DNA of 64,000 bases from positions 1-64,000 of the forward strand of contig JAKSYS010000279.1 in the NCBI GenBank assembly GCA_022925895.1, read 5' to 3'. This document shows, in pieces, positions 1 through 13,330 of this stretch. The DNA is from Fragilaria crotonensis. Lineage: Eukaryota > Bacillariophyta > Fragilariophyceae > Fragilariales > Fragilariaceae. Every line of letters begins with the position of its first letter. Position 1 is the stretch's first letter. The notes under the pieces are model-generated. The model was not told the origin of the DNA. It worked only from the letters and a program-made list of their open reading frames with translations, and made no database searches. The position numbers and the translations under genes were made by a program.

Positions 1-2983
1 ATAACCTCGCCAATCATTACATGCACATCTGACACATCTGAAGTGTTCGACACAACAAATCATGAAATTGAGATCCCAAAATCACCTTCCCAGTAAAATT
101 TAAATCAATGCTGTACTACTACTAGGAGTCTTCATTTTCTCCTACGTATCATATCAATGCCTCGTTTAACCTCGCTGTTGTTCTCCTCGGTTTTGGTATT
201 CCAGCCATCATCAAGATCCTAGTATCAGCGGAGCAGATAGTACTTAGGAGCAGATAGTATCTAGGTAGAGCTACCGTCGTGACTCAAGTGTACTGTGCTC
301 TGTGCTGTAGTGTCGATGGAACACACGATTTTCCTTTTAAAAGCAATATCTCTTGAGGGTTGCCCCAAAGTCCAAACGCATGCAGTCAAAGTAGTTTGTG
401 ACCAGGAGTGATGGCATCATTCCTAGGACCGCAAAGGACAATGACTTAAAGATTGTTTCTTAAATTGCCATTCGCCACCGATAACTGAGTTATAGTTCTC
501 TGGGAAAGCAGGAAACCACAGATGCAAATATGTACAAAATAATCACCAGCGAGCGATGACCTATTTGTAAACTCAACGCGAAATATCGGGAGCAGGCCAT
601 GATGACATTGTTCAAAGAATTGTCACGCATGAAAATCAAAAACTTTGTTGCACCTCGATCTCAAAGTTAGCTTTGGAACGATCATGTTCATCACTTCGCA
701 CAACAATATTGCCGCAATTGAAAAACTTTGTTTCTCGAAATTCTCTGATCAGTCGAATCAACTCCTCAACAATGCAAATATTTCAAGCTCCATTCAAAAA
801 CCTTTTAAAGTGCGAAAGACTCGCTGCCAGGGCCAGAACGCCAGGGCCAGAACAGAACAGAAGCCCAAAATAGAAGATGGTGAATCAATTCATCACAATA
901 CTAACACGGATCAAAAAGGCGAGTAGCTTCGTATGAGGGGCATCCGTTCAACAAGATAACACTCTCTTTGCTCTCCTCGTCTACAAAGTACTTTGAAAAA
1001 TATTTTCAATTTTTGGCCTGACGAAGGTCAAAAGTTGCACAACATAAAACGTTCATGAGCTCCCATCCATAAAAATGGGTTCAATATTTCCCTTATGGAT
1101 GATGTCTATAAAAACGCAATTGCATGTCTCATTTCTAAAATTGATTTAACGATATCGCCGAAATCGATTGCTTCTTCCTTCTCATGGGGAAAAAGCAGAA
1201 TGAAATCTGAAAACTAATTGCATTGCTTGCCGTTATAATGGAGCATCTCATGGGATCAAGAAGATTATCTTGACTTCTCAGGAATACAATAAGAATCGAA
1301 TATGATTGTGAGGAGGGTTAAAGCAGAAGAATTTTCCGGCGCACAAATAAAACTGAGCTTATGAAAAAATCTTTTATCAACAGCAATCGTTTCCCGTTAT
1401 CTCAAATCACAATCATTATCACTTCAAAAGAAATAATCGGCTTTATCATTCTCAGTTCTAAAGAGTTATCGAATCCAAAAGTGAAGAGAGTTCCATCTCA
1501 GGGAGTATAGTGGATTGAACACTGTTTAAATAGACTTTATTCGTTAAGAAATTTTGAATTGCATCCCAGGGAAAGGTACGGATGGTGTCATTTTCTCAAA
1601 CAGCTGAAAAGCATTGTGTTGACTTCTCAGATAAAATCTGAATTCCGTCATCATTTTTGATAAATGTGGGTTCAAAGGTCATTGAAATTCTGTTTTACTT
1701 TGGAAAATTTGCTCGGGAAGTGTTGAAAGAAAATTGAGGGAGACGTCAAAAGAATGCACTATTCGATTCCTCATTGACTTGCATTCAGAAGATTTAGTGT
1801 ATTTTAGTCAAGGTCGGCAAATTGTCTTGGGGAATATAATGAAGGTACCGAATTAAAGATGAGTGTCCATTGTTAAATCAATGACTTCTTTTATTTCATT
1901 GAAAAGCAATCGTCCAGAAATATTTTTTTAGTTTTCGAGAATCTGGAGATGTGGCCACTTTAGCTACGTCGGGATTCTGTGCGGTTGATCCGCACTGTGT
2001 AACAAGCGCCGATTGCCACAATGGAGCTCCCTCAACGAATTGACTTGTTAACGATTCCTTTATTTTAGTATGATTTTAAAACTTTGCAATTTCGTTTCAG
2101 TGGGCACTCATTTCCCACCTGCAACATTTGCATGTAATTTGGGTCGATGCTCCTATGTGTACGAAAATGGTTTCAGTCTGTTTCGATTGCTTTGGAGGAT
2201 CTATCATTCCATCAGCGTGACTGGCTCATCAAGAACTGCGTTTGAAGTTTGAATGTAAGTAACAAACCGAAACTGGATACCACGTACCTGTGTAATCATA
2301 CTCGGAGCTAGTTTATCCCATACAACTATCAAACCTCGCGTTACTTCATGATGGCGTTGAGACAATCGCGATACACGCACAAACCTTAATAAGCGAACGA
2401 GTACCTTGTAATTCGAACGAGTTCTGAGCACAATTTTGTTGCCTTCGTGTTGCAATTCTAACCTACGAAATCATGGAATCAACATTTCAGTGTGAAAAAG
2501 CTCAGCATACTGCTAACCCAATCCATTCATTTTTTCTCAATAATGTGATTGAACAAAAGCAATATTGTGTGCGGGGACAATTGTGGAGGTCACAAATGCA
2601 ACACAATCATGTTAATAGCTGCATCAGGCAACAAAACTTGTGGATTCTGCGCCGATCAGATGGGGAAAACAAAAGGAGACATTGAACTGGACAAGATTCA
2701 CTTCTTGTGCAACACAAAATGATAACATTGGGAAGGACGATGAAATGCTTAACCCAGAGTGCAGCATTGATTCAATTTCCTATTGGTGTGAAACCTTACT
2801 GGCACCCTGCACCCTGCACCAGAGGCCATAAATAAGGTCATCAGAATTAATGATGGAACCATTTTGCAAGATGGCAAGTGGTGGCAGTGCTGAAGACCGC
2901 AGGACTGCATGCCTTGAGTTTGACAATAAGGGCATCCATTTGACAAGTAGTATACTGCTTATGCGTGCAGTCCTGGTGTTTTG
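1..2983. other. No recognisable gene
   Basis: Only short ORFs below 100 codons occur here, with no recognisable domain, no consistent codon pattern and no run of splice-joined frames. Much of it is AT-rich. I see no RNA gene. Treated as intergenic or decayed repeat DNA. Confidence 0.5.
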
Positions 2984-3300
2984 CACAAATTTATGGGCTT
3001 TGTTGGGAAGTCTGGTTGGAAAGCACAAGGCACATCAGTGGATCCAGATGTAAAAGTGGTGAAAGTTGTTATTAGCTGAGCAGTCTTATTAGTTTTCTTG
3101 CACAAATTAATGGGCTTAGTAGGAAGTCTGGTTGGAAAGTACAAGGCACATCATGGTGGATCCAGATGTAGAAGTGGTGGAAGTTGTTATTTTTGAGCAG
3201 TCTTATTGTTTTTCACAAGTTAATGGGCTTAGTGGGAAGTCTGGTTGGAAAGGACAATCACATCAGGTGGATCCAGATGTAAAGTGGTGAGAGTTGGTTT
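2984..3300. repeat. Tandem repeat, about 115-bp unit, three copies
   Basis: Three imperfect units begin near 2984, 3101 and 3214. Each starts with a cacaa(a/g)tt-atgggctt block, continues with gggaagtctggttggaaag and ggatccagatgtaaa, and ends in a gttg(tt)-rich segment. Units differ by small indels and substitutions, so the array is not very recent. The short ORFs seen on both strands here are products of the repeat. Confidence 0.8.
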
Positions 3301-4165
3301 TGCTAAGGAGTTTATATAAGAAAAGAGTATACAACAACAACACTGATGTAACTTTCATCCTTTCTCACAAAAATTGAGGCAAATTACTTAACTGAAAGCA
3401 ATTAGAATGCTTGGAAATGATGTCAACATTTTTGTCGCAGAATTTGAGTTTTTGGAATCTTGGTTTTCTCACTTCACCTGCTGGAGCAATTTTTCAAGAA
3501 GCTGGTATTCAAACCTTCATCATAGATAAAGAACATGAAGTTGCCTGGCATTTTTTTGAACAGAAATAAAAATCTTCCTTCATTGTAGATAAAGAACATG
3601 AACCTCTTGAGCATTGATGTGATTATAACATGGAAAACCCCAACTTCTTCCATCCCAAAACACCACAATTTCACCACTTTATGGTCAACGCCATGGTTTG
3701 TTTTGTTTTTGTTGCTTCAGTCCCTGATGATGATTGCTTTGTGCTCCTTTAAATCTGTGATTGCTGAGTCACTCCATCTATTCATTGTTGTCTAGGAGCC
3801 TGAAGCATTGTGCTTTTCAGTAGTTTCTGAGGCAAAGCCTGTGAATGTTTTTAGTGATGCCGTTACAACTTACCCTTTTCTGTCCTTGGACCTCAGCCAG
3901 TGTTTGCCCATCTCTCCTCTACAGCATGAAGCAATGGAACTTGTGTGTTATTCTTGAAATGTGTTAAATTGTTGATTCTTTTTTTGTGTTCTTGATCAGC
4001 ATTTTGCTATAGGGTTACAAGTGGCCTACTTCTACTCAAGAAAAATGACATGCAAAGTGAACACCCTGTTATGAAAAATACCATGAAGCTCTCTATGTTC
4101 TTCTTTCTATTGCATTTCATTGCTTGCTTGCGGTGTTAGTTGTCATTTGTCTGCAATGACAAATT
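3301..4165. other. No recognisable gene
   Basis: Short unrelated ORFs only. Nothing with a recognisable domain or splice pattern. It lies between two tandem arrays. Confidence 0.45.
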
Positions 4166-4440
4166 GGGATGGTGACATTAGTTGTTTAAAGTTGTACCGC
4201 CACAAATGCTGCATTTTGCATTTTTAGGGATGGCATCATTAGTGGTACAAAATAATACCACTAATGCCACTTTTCTATGGGATGGCGGCATTAGTGGTAG
4301 GGAATTGTACCACATATGCTGGTTTTCTAAGGGACAGCGGCATTAGTGGTAGAAAATTGTACCACTTATGAGCTTTTTTTCTAAGTGACAGCAGCATTGG
4401 TGGTAGAAACAAAGTTCTACCTGTAATGCCGCATTTTTGT
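4166..4440. repeat. Imperfect tandem array of about 57-bp self-complementary units
   Basis: About five units carry cattagtggta followed about 10-15 bases later by its complement taccac(t/a)aatgc, then a T-rich spacer (ttttctaaggga or similar). Each unit could therefore fold into a short hairpin. The period is roughly 55-60 bp and the sequence drifts along the array. No ORF of interest overlaps. Confidence 0.7.
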
Positions 4441-7400
4441 GGTATACAGTACAGTATTTTTAGTCCGGAGTAGTACGGACTTCAAAGTATATCCAGTAGC
4501 GGGTAGTAGTACTTGTCCCAGGTATACATACTCCCACACTCCCACAGATTGCAGTATCATACATGTACAAATTGGATGCAAATTGAATTTCAAACATAAA
4601 GCCACCCACATGAACTGTCATAAACAATATCTACTAATAGGAGTGTAGGTCTAAGTATTTGTGTTGCTGCTGGGGCCTGACAACAGGCTGAGCTGGTGTG
4701 ATGGAAAACCCATGAAAGAAATGAGAAACAAAAACTCTGTGCTTGCTTTCTGCTGCAGCCTACAAGTGTCACAGTTGCTCTATATGGTGGTCCCGCACAG
4801 CTTTATTACTGTGACGTAAATGTTGACGCCATTCCCTTGCATTCTAATCTGGTCTGTCTGATTGGAAAGAAAAAGATGTGTTAGGTTGAACCAGATGCAC
4901 AAGTAGTGGAAAGCCATTGTCTCTGTATTATTTTATCAAGAGACATGAAAATGACAAAACTACCAAAAACCTGGGGTTGTTGCCTGTAAGTTCCAGTGGT
5001 GTGGATCATGGCTCTTTGTGCCTGCTGGAATCAGATGATGATGCTGCAGTAAATGTTACAGTAGATGCCCTTCAAAATACCTCAAGTTTAATTTCAAACA
5101 TTAAAAGGACTCTAATGGAAAGCCTGAGCCGGACAAGACATGTGGCTTGTTCGGATTCTGACTCGATTGTGATAGGAAGGCAATAAAAAGGTTATGGCTT
5201 TGAGGATTCTTGAGACATGACAGAAGCAATGCCAACAGAGGCAGATGTTACAACACAAGAAGAATGCCAGGTAAATCAAGGGACATTGCAAGCCTCAGTA
5301 GTCTCAGGTCATGAAACAAATATCTTTATGCATGTAAGTTGCCTAACAGCAGTTAAAATGACAACGGAATTCACGAATTGCATCATGGATGGAATTTTAC
5401 AATAAGATGATGTCGCTGCAACATCACCTAAGCATCATCAATGACATTCATCACAGATTTTGTTCACAATATTGTCTGTGAAGACATTCATCACATTTTT
5501 GTAACCAAGTTACGACGATGACATTGCTTTCAAAGACATTCCATAAGACATTTATCATGAAATTTGTTACCAAGAAATATAGATGACGTCACAATGTCAA
5601 TGCCGACGCGTCTACTGACATTTACCACGGTTATTTATTATCCAGGGATGGCACTGATGTCACAGTGTCATTGACAGGACGTCCTATTTGATGTTCATGT
5701 CATCTTCTTTGTTGTGTTTCTTAGCATATTAAAAGTGTATTGCTTTTGAATACAATGGACACCAACATTGTAGATACTTTGATGTACCTTGCTCATGCTG
5801 ACGACACCATAAAGACTTGCAAAAATGTATCTGGTGTAGTATTGCTTGGGTGGTGCCTGGTTCAAAAGAAAGAAGCTTCAAATATGACAGATATAACACA
5901 TTTCTTGGCATTAGCATCCACCTGATAAGAAGCCCTTTTGTTTTCCATAGGCTACTAGTAGTGTCCCACAGTTTGTCTGCCTTCCACATTCTTTGAAATT
6001 ATAATAAATTTTTCTTGTCCTTTAAGTTCAGATATACTACAAAGTATTAGATTGATACTACATGTGCATACCGCCCTAACCAGGTTTCACGGCATCATAC
6101 AGCTTTGGGAATGTTGGGACTCCTGCCTGATCCCAACATGGGTTGTCTCCACTTTGCTGTGTCATTTATACTTTATACCAGGTCTTTGTTAATATAGATT
6201 GAACCTCGAATTTAAATCACAGCCGAGGATGGCTGGTAGTCCCTGAAGAAATGACCCAAATTGATTCAAACCATTGATGTGAAAACATCTGAAAAAAATA
6301 AATGCAAGGCAGCATGTGCCAAGAATGTGAACAAATGCAATTGACAATGCATTTATTGAAGCATTTGCAAGAGCAGCTGTTTCTTTTGCTGCTGTTTTGC
6401 TGCCTATGGAGGATGGGTTCACAATCCCAAATTTAATATGGCAAGTTCTGCATCTCAAACCATAGCCACTGTTTCTGGGAATAATGTGTCACCAGGGGCA
6501 TCATGTGACAAAATACCAATATCAAATACATGGCAAGAATGTATCACACTTCACATGTGGATGATGGTTGGTTCAGGCCAACACTTTACCACTTTATGTG
6601 TGGAGCACCATTCCAAGCCAAAGTGAGCTTCTCCTATGTATTCAGGGCAGAACAGGAGGACAACATGTTAAGGTGCATACATTGCAGCAATGTACATGAG
6701 TCCTGGCATGAAATGATTTGATGATTCAAGTGGATCATGGTTTGTATGCTAGCCACTACTTTCAGGCCAAATCTTTGCATGTGGAAGCATGCAGAACATT
6801 GGTTGGTGACATCATTAAGGGATTCTTCAAAATAAAGTTTGATGACAAGAAATGTTGTACTGTGTCTCAATGCAACAACCTTGTAACATGTCTGAGGAGT
6901 GTTTAATCAGGCATTTCATGATTTGATGATTCAAATCCTACTTCATCACATTATACTAGTACTTTTTGACAGAATTTAGTTATCGGCAATTTGTACATTT
7001 TTGAATGCTGAAACAGTGGTGTGTTTCAATGCACATAGTCCCAAGGACATGCCCCCTTCCGCTCATGAGTCCAGAGCACCATCTTATTCTGGGTCCCATC
7101 AGGATTGCACCAATAAGCATAAATCCTGGCACACAAATGCTTTTGCCTGTGCCTGGATCTAGGAATTCTAAGAAAGTGATGGACAACATGTCCAATTTTT
7201 CATGTGAAAAGTGCCGTTGTTGGATGTAACTTTGACTGCTGCTATTGCACTGGTTGTGAATGCCAGCATCTTCTTACATCATCAGCACCATTCCCATAAG
7301 TCAATCTCAACTTGCTTATATCAGATCCATCATGTTGTGTGGGGAACTTTCACCTTTCTGCTGCTGCCTTAATTCTCTTCATCACAGGCTCCAGTCAAAT

Positions 7401-8060
7401 CTGGCTACTCTTTGTTTTTGCAATTGTCACTTGTTTTCTCTTGCCTACTACCTTTGCTTAATTTGGCTATTGTCATTTATAACCTCTTGCCTTCTTCTTT
7501 TTGTTTATTTGGCTATCTACCTTGTCTCTGCCATCACATTGTCCTCAGAACCTTGCAGGCTTTTCATACATGCATATTAGACAGCAACCTTTGGTATAAT
7601 ATTGTGACATTTTGAAACACTGGTCTGTAGCAATTTTTTAACGTGGAAATACTTGTACATTTCCACTTATCAGCAATATGCCAGCCATTGCTTCAAATTC
7701 TTGAAACAAGGAACATGTTTAGTCTGGTTAACATTACACCCTTCACATCAGTACCCCAGGATGATGCTCCTGCCTGCACACATTTCACATCAGTGCCCCC
7801 ATGACAATTTTACAATCTCTTACTTGTTACATTTTTATTCCCAGATGCAATTCTGCTGCCTGCATATTTTGTAGATGTTTGTATCCAATTGTTGACATGA
7901 ATGCTATCATGGTACATTGTGATCATTGGATTACCTATTGTGTTTACTCCCATAACCTTTTAATTGTAGCAAAGTGTACTCCACATTGTACAAGCCTACT
8001 CATTGCTTGATTAAGATGCTCCTCAATTTCTTGATTGGCTATCAATTGTTACCGCTGAAT
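4441..8060. other. Degraded non-coding or old mobile DNA
   Basis: ORFs of 60-106 codons in all frames have no recognisable families. The 4917-5405 stretch keeps one frame open with only a few stops and might be a decayed coding region, but I cannot assign it. At 5430-5660 there is a degenerate repetition of gacattcatcaca-type blocks with about 50-bp spacing. No RNA gene seen. Confidence 0.4.
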
Positions 8061-8430
8061 GGAGAGACGTTTCACATCTGATCACCACCTCAAATGGAGT
8101 GTGCCTTCACATCTGATCACCACCTCTAATGGAGAGTGCCTTCACATCTGATCACCACCTCTAATGGAGAGTGCCTTCACATCTGATCACCACCTCTAAT
8201 GGAGAGTGCCTTCACATCTGATCACCACCTGTAATGGAGAGTGCCTTCATGTCCAATCACCACCTCTATTGGAAAGTGGCTTCAGATCCATGATGGAAAG
8301 TTGGTTCACAAGTGATCACCAGCACCTCTAAAAGAGAGTGCTGGCTTGATGTCTGATCACCGCCTATGTGGCCGCTTCACATCTGATCACTACCTCTAAT
8401 GGAGAGTGCTTCATGTCTGATACTAACCTT
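8061..8430. repeat. 35-bp minisatellite
   Basis: The block ttcacatctgatcaccacct recurs exactly every 35 bp at 8071, 8106, 8141, 8176 and 8211, joined by a (c/g)taatggagagtgcc spacer. It then degenerates through further variant copies to about 8430. The repeats are directly adjacent with no unique spacers, so this is a tandem minisatellite and not a CRISPR-like array. Confidence 0.92.
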
Positions 8431-9841
8431 CTTGACAGGCAGTTGTTGATTCCTCTGAATTTAAACCCTGAGACTCATTTCATACTCGTTACTCATTGTA
8501 TGTTCTTCACAGGTGTGAATTAAGGTACAAAAACCCTTGAGGGGCACAACCTTCTTGATCAAGCACATCCAATGGAAGATGAATCAATCATAAAATGGTA
8601 TCAAGAACAAATTAATCCATGCATATCAGTGGGGCTTTAGATATGCTCCACACAATTAGTGACATATAAGAAGGAAGTATATTGTTTATGTATAAATTTC
8701 TATAAGTCTGCTTCTAAGTTCATAATTTTAAGACTGAGTTAGGGAACATATTCCTCCTGAAAATTTGATTCTGTCAACAGGAGGTCTTTTCCCTGTTGGA
8801 TATCATTGAGGAGCATCTACCTGTTGCACATGATACATGATACTTGGGACTTGGTTGAAGCTGGCTGATCATGCTGGCATATATCAGATTCCTGCAGGAC
8901 CAGCAAGTCTCTGAGGAAAAGCTTGTGTCACGCTTCCGAGAGAAGACACTGACAGGTGACCCCAAGTGCAAACCTGAGGTGAGGCGTGCAAAGCAGATCA
9001 ACCTTCACCATTGCAATGACAACCTCGACACCTCCCCCCTGCTCATGAAAATGCTTCCTTTTACAGATACACCAACATGCTGTTGCTGCTGGTGCTTCTC
9101 ATCCTGATGAAGGTAAATGAAAAAAGAACAAGCAAGGGAGCTCTCAACCCACTATCAGCACCAGTCACGGTTCCAGCACTATTATGAGCACTGCCTGCAA
9201 TACCAGCAGTATGTCACCGACTGAATGTTGCCTCAGGTAAGCAACGTCGATGAGATCACCTCAATCTGCCTGCTGGCATGGTCAATGTACGACGTCAATG
9301 ATTGCTGTTCAGGTAATGTACCAACAGTACCTCCTCCGGCAGGGCACACTTCTTTACAGTTCTGCCATCCAGTTTTGACATTGATTGACGGGTTGGTATG
9401 TAATTACAATATCACAGCATGTGGACATTGAGACATTTTTTGGCAATAAACACGACGCGAAGCTTCCTTGCACAACTTGTTTTCTGATTTCAATGCGTTT
9501 CATGTCATTTCAAAAGTAACTTGTCCCCAGAATATGCAGCAATATCATCATAGATGATGAAGAGCAACCAGATGTCAATCCTCTAATGAAAGGTGTGGAA
9601 GATGTTGACAGTGAAATGATTGAGATGATGTTTGATCTGAGTGAAAACAAAGAGGAAGATCATGTCAACATGATGATGACTCTAATGGACTGCCCCCCGT
9701 GTTGGAGGGAGGAACGATGGCAACAATGTCAGTCAGTGCTGGACATATGTCACCGGACCTGATGCACCAGAAGTTTCCATTTCCATAGATGGGGTTGACA
9801 ACTGCATGCTTCTTGATAGGGCTTGACAGGAAGTTCCCGCT
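8431..9841. other. Unassigned stretch upstream of a transposase relic
   Basis: No intact gene. At 9541-9700 an open stretch encodes an acidic, Met-rich peptide (EQPDVNPLMKG, then MIEMMFDLSE) of the kind often found at the N-terminus of piggyBac-like transposases. It may be the decayed front part of the relic that follows. This is inference only. Confidence 0.35.
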
Positions 9842-10811
9842 GTGGTTCTGAAGATGAAGCGGAAAATATGTGGTAAGCGCTACTGTGATATTGGTAGCTT
9901 CTCACCAGGTGACTCCTTAAAAGCCTTGATGGATCCCCACTTTCTGGGATACATGAAGGCATACGTAAATAGTAACATGCAAAGTGATGATCATGCTGTG
10001 TCAAGTTTGGACCTAATTGCCTTCATTCAAATCAAGCTCATGATTTCATATGAAAACTGTAACATGTGGCTACCCCAAAACTTTCCTGACAAGTGTGGAG
10101 CTCCAAATCTGTGGAGATTTTCCTGCTCTTCAGTCCACTGCAACAGAAAATAGTCCGGAATTTGGGGCATTGGTGTGGATGGATCGGGAGCGTCGGTGCT
10201 TTATCTCCACTGCAGGGTCTGCTGGATCTCCGTACCAACGTTGACGATGGAGGCAAGTTGATGCAATCCCGAATGCGCCTCCAGATCAAGTGATGTTTAC
10301 AATTGCACAACCAAAGATTGCAGAAATTCAGAACACTGCCTGCAGGGCAATTGACTAGCACAATAGACTCCGTCAAGATGAACTTCGTATGGAGAAGGAG
10401 ATTGAAACAAAAGACTGGTCAATGTGTGTGAACTTGTCATTTTTTTCGATGATCGTTGTTGATATGTGGTTGGTGTTTTCTGCAATGAGGAACACTCCAA
10501 GTGTCAAACTGAATCAAAAAGAGTTCTATTCCGTACTGCTGGTAGAGGAATTGATTGACAACATGCATGGTAGTAGAGGCCGTCCATCAACTCAACCCCA
10601 ATCCTCACCAAGTTCGATGTCGTTTCAAGATCATGCCTACATCAGGGCACTTGAAAGCGGAGGGCTGCTCGCCGGTGTGCTCACTCGTTTAACTCCTGTG
10701 AAGCGCATTAAGAAAAGAAAAGGTGAGAAAACCACGTTTAGGTATCAAGGGAGGTGCAAGAAGTGTCAGAAGAAGACGACATGGCAGTGCTTGGATCGTG
10801 ATGATAAATGA
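9842..10811 (+). pseudogene. piggyBac-type transposase relic
   Basis: The last 140 codons (10389-10811) look like the C-terminal part of piggyBac-derived transposases. They contain a lysine/glutamate-rich lead-in, the conserved block NLSFFSMIVVDMWLVF, then EFYSVLLVEELIDN, a linker, and RLTPVKRIKKRK followed by the start of the Cys-rich ribbon GRCKKCQKKTTWQC. The ribbon ends early at a stop. The upstream frame 9842-10153 is open but I cannot align it with confidence to the catalytic core. Stops and frame changes between about 10150 and 10390 destroy continuity, and the DDD core is not visible. It is a transposon fossil. The family call is firm for the C-terminal block and weak for the 5' part. 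Confidence 0.65.
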
Positions 10812-11338
10812 AAAATCATCTATCTTTGTGCTACGAAAATGGGCAACGGTGCTTTTGAACCACCTGGCTTGCAACCGTGCACACCTTGATGAGTTCTAAG
10901 CCCAATGTTATTAGTTCTATGTGCTTTTCATTTGAGTCAACATGTTCATATTGTCGGTCATGGTCAACACCATTTTTGAGTCCTGCAAGGCAGTTCCATC
11001 TCTACACAATATCGGAAAATATCGACGGGGTAAATAAAGTCAAGTGACGGGATAAATTAACCCCAAGGTTCCAGGCCTGTAGCTAGACACTAGAAATGTT
11101 ATTGTGGAAGGTTACTTGAAGATAAACAATCCGAACAAAGGTTTGGGCATCATCTACCATGGCACTGTCAACTGCACATCTTTGTACGGTCGTGGCCATG
11201 TCCCGTCAAGAAAGGAGTCCACAATTGATTGTGTAGAAATACTCCTTCTCCCTTGTCTGGAGCTTCATATGAGTCTCAGCTCTCCTGAATCGGACCAAAC
11301 ATTGTTGGAGCAGAGGCTATGGTGGCATTGAGGGTGAA

Positions 11339-12037
11339 GTGAACTCATTTTCCGTTTCGAAGGGTGCAGTGTTGGTCGACACATCTCAACGCATGAAATC
11401 ATTCCCATTGACATTTGACCAACACCCCGGCCCGTCACGTCAGCTCATACAAGAGAAGGGCACCATGGTGGCTGCATATTGGGCTGTCAGAGGCTCAGGA
11501 GAAACAAGCCGTTTGGCTCCTCATTGCAGTGGTTTGGGTTGTGTTGTTCTTATGCATACTACTGATGCATCATTGGGTCCAGGGCACTTCACATTGATCA
11601 CACAACGTCAACAAGAGGCTAACAAGATCCGCTACTTCAGTGATGATGATCCAGTCATGCTTTACGTTCTAACTATGGTTATGCATGTTGACAGAAAGTC
11701 AGAGAACTCCAGAATATTTTTTGCTCCGCAAGTTTCGGATAACAGGAACTGGTGTGTACACTGCTGTCTGGATCTACTCAGTTGCTATCCAGACGTTGAT
11801 CGTGACGAGAACATCAACGCAGTGCTGCGGGTACTTAGCGTGTTGCGAGGGTATCAGGAGCAGGAGGTGGTCGTCAAAGTTGAATACACACATGAACATC
11901 TAAACGAAATGGTTCCGCCTGAACTCCGTGGTGTTATCTGTCCTAACAAGAAGCAAGTTAACTGTTTCAGGAACCAAGAAGGCAATCCCGGCAGCAAGAA
12001 TCATAGCGGCAGGTTCTTAAGCATTCCACAACAATAG
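11339..12037 (+). CDS. Hypothetical protein in a transposon relic region
   Basis: A 232-codon open frame that I do not recognise. It contains no membrane segment. The middle has a hydrophobic stretch (MLYVLTMVMHV) and a His/Cys-containing block (WCVHCCLDLLSCYPD). The end (GVICPNKKQVNCFRN) leads toward the nuclease-like fragment that begins about 50 bp downstream, so it may be the N-terminal part of that TE-encoded protein, separated by a stop. The preceding frame 11104-11331 is also open. The context between a piggyBac-like fragment and a YqaJ-like fragment suggests mobile-element origin. It could also be a chance ORF, so confidence that it is expressed is low. Confidence 0.35.
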   Translation: MNSFSVSKGAVLVDTSQRMKSFPLTFDQHPGPSRQLIQEKGTMVAAYWAVRGSGETSRLAPHCSGLGCVVLMHTTDASLGPGHFTLITQRQQEANKIRYFSDDDPVMLYVLTMVMHVDRKSENSRIFFAPQVSDNRNWCVHCCLDLLSCYPDVDRDENINAVLRVLSVLRGYQEQEVVVKVEYTHEHLNEMVPPELRGVICPNKKQVNCFRNQEGNPGSKNHSGRFLSIPQQ

Positions 12038-12078
12038 CTGACAACAAGAGGCTCCTTCAGCCAGTATTGAGGAGCATA

Positions 12079-12530
12079 CCATGAAGACATGGTTCATGCC
12101 ACCCATCAAATCGAAAGCTTTTAAGAAGGGACACTAATGAACCTTTTATTGTTACAAACTTTGCTACATTTATTTCACAGAAAAGTGTTGCATGTCTCGC
12201 ATCAGCAAATTGCCAGATTAGAATTGAAAGTCTTGATGAATTTGGACTACTGTTTCATCCCAAGGAGGATGTAGCTGCATCTTCACCGGATGCAATAGCA
12301 GGCAATGATGAAGAAACACCGGATGGCAAATCATATTTTGTTGCCTTGGTTGAGATGAAATCCAAGTGTTCCAAGGTGACATTGACTCGGGAGATGGAAC
12401 TTGTTGACGAGTTTGGGGAGTATCAAGAAATCAATATTGAGGAGGATCCTGAAGTGTTCAAGGCAAGCATCCCTGATGTGTCATACCAGTGCCAACTCCT
12501 CCATGGTATGGCTTCGGTTGTTGTTTGAAC
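12079..12530 (+). pseudogene. YqaJ-like PD-(D/E)XK nuclease fragment
   Basis: The segment reads WFMPPIKSKAFKKG, then after a frame change TNEPFIVTNFATFI, then FGLLFHPKEDVAASSPDAIAG, then FVALVEMKSK, and finally VSYQCQLLHGMA. This order fits the YqaJ/lambda-exonuclease type of PD-(D/E)XK nuclease: an NE motif, a catalytic D in SPDAIA, the E-x-K in VEMKSK, and a Q-x-x helix. Such domains are known in viral recombinases and in some eukaryotic transposons. A stop follows at 12526-12528. Similar sequence continues in other frames to about 12700, so the gene is broken. Assignment rests on motif order only. Confidence 0.55.
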
Positions 12531-13173
12531 CACGTATTCTACGTTGCCTCATCGCTACGGAAGATAATCCGTGTGGTTCATGTTTGCGTAGGGTCCTTGA
12601 TACGAGAACAGTACTATGTTGTGGCAATTGCAAATCTGGGTCAACAACATGATTTGCATTGGATTGAGGAGAGGGTTGTGCCAGCAATGGCATTCAAAGC
12701 AGGGTCCCATGCAGTTGACCACCACAGTGCAGTACATTTGCATCTTGGTGGGCGCAATTTGGTTGAGGTTGATCATGACTTGCGTGTACAATGTGTATCA
12801 ATTGTTCAATCTCACTAAACAGAGAAATATCTCATGAGCAAGGAGGCAAGTCCCAAGTCCTTCAATGACTTTCAAAGAGACGTGCTTGACAACTTCCATT
12901 TTGCCAGTTCTGTCAGGCACTTGCAAGTGATCTGACAGTTGAGGTTGTTCCACCATCGGGATACAAACAAAGCAGCAGCAGCAGAGACGACAAGGACATG
13001 ATGACAGATGGTTCTCATGGAGAAGCAAGAAGGCAAGAGACAACAACCAAGGCACCAACAATCCGCTGTTATTTGATGCAATAAACGCGAGGCGTACTTT
13101 TCACACATCTGATCATGCGGAGGATGAATGGAAGGATAGCCCACCTACCTTTGTTGGTACAAAGACAATCCAG

Positions 13174-13330
13174 TTGCATCTGGTGTTGTCGAAGAAACCA
13201 CTCAGATCCTGGACAGAAACATGGATGTGTTCAATATGTGATGTACCACCCTCCTGTAAAGTGCCTACATGCAATGGGCAGAGCTGCTTTCATCTCTTCC
13301 ACCACCAATCAGAGACATTGTTCGACCCTT
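13174..13330 (+). pseudogene. piggyBac-like C-terminal zinc-ribbon fragment
   Basis: This short frame encodes TWMCSICDVPPSCKVP, then NGQSCFHLFHHQ. It resembles the CxxC...C...CFxxFH ribbon that closes many piggyBac-derived transposases. It could be the displaced end of the relic at 10389-10811, which stops in the middle of its own ribbon, or part of a second copy. It runs directly into a tandem duplication at 13313-13382. Confidence 0.4.

Noticed and set aside
8061-8430. Regular 35-bp repeat that might look like a CRISPR array
   Set aside because: The units are contiguous with no unique spacers, and the genome is eukaryotic; it is a minisatellite.
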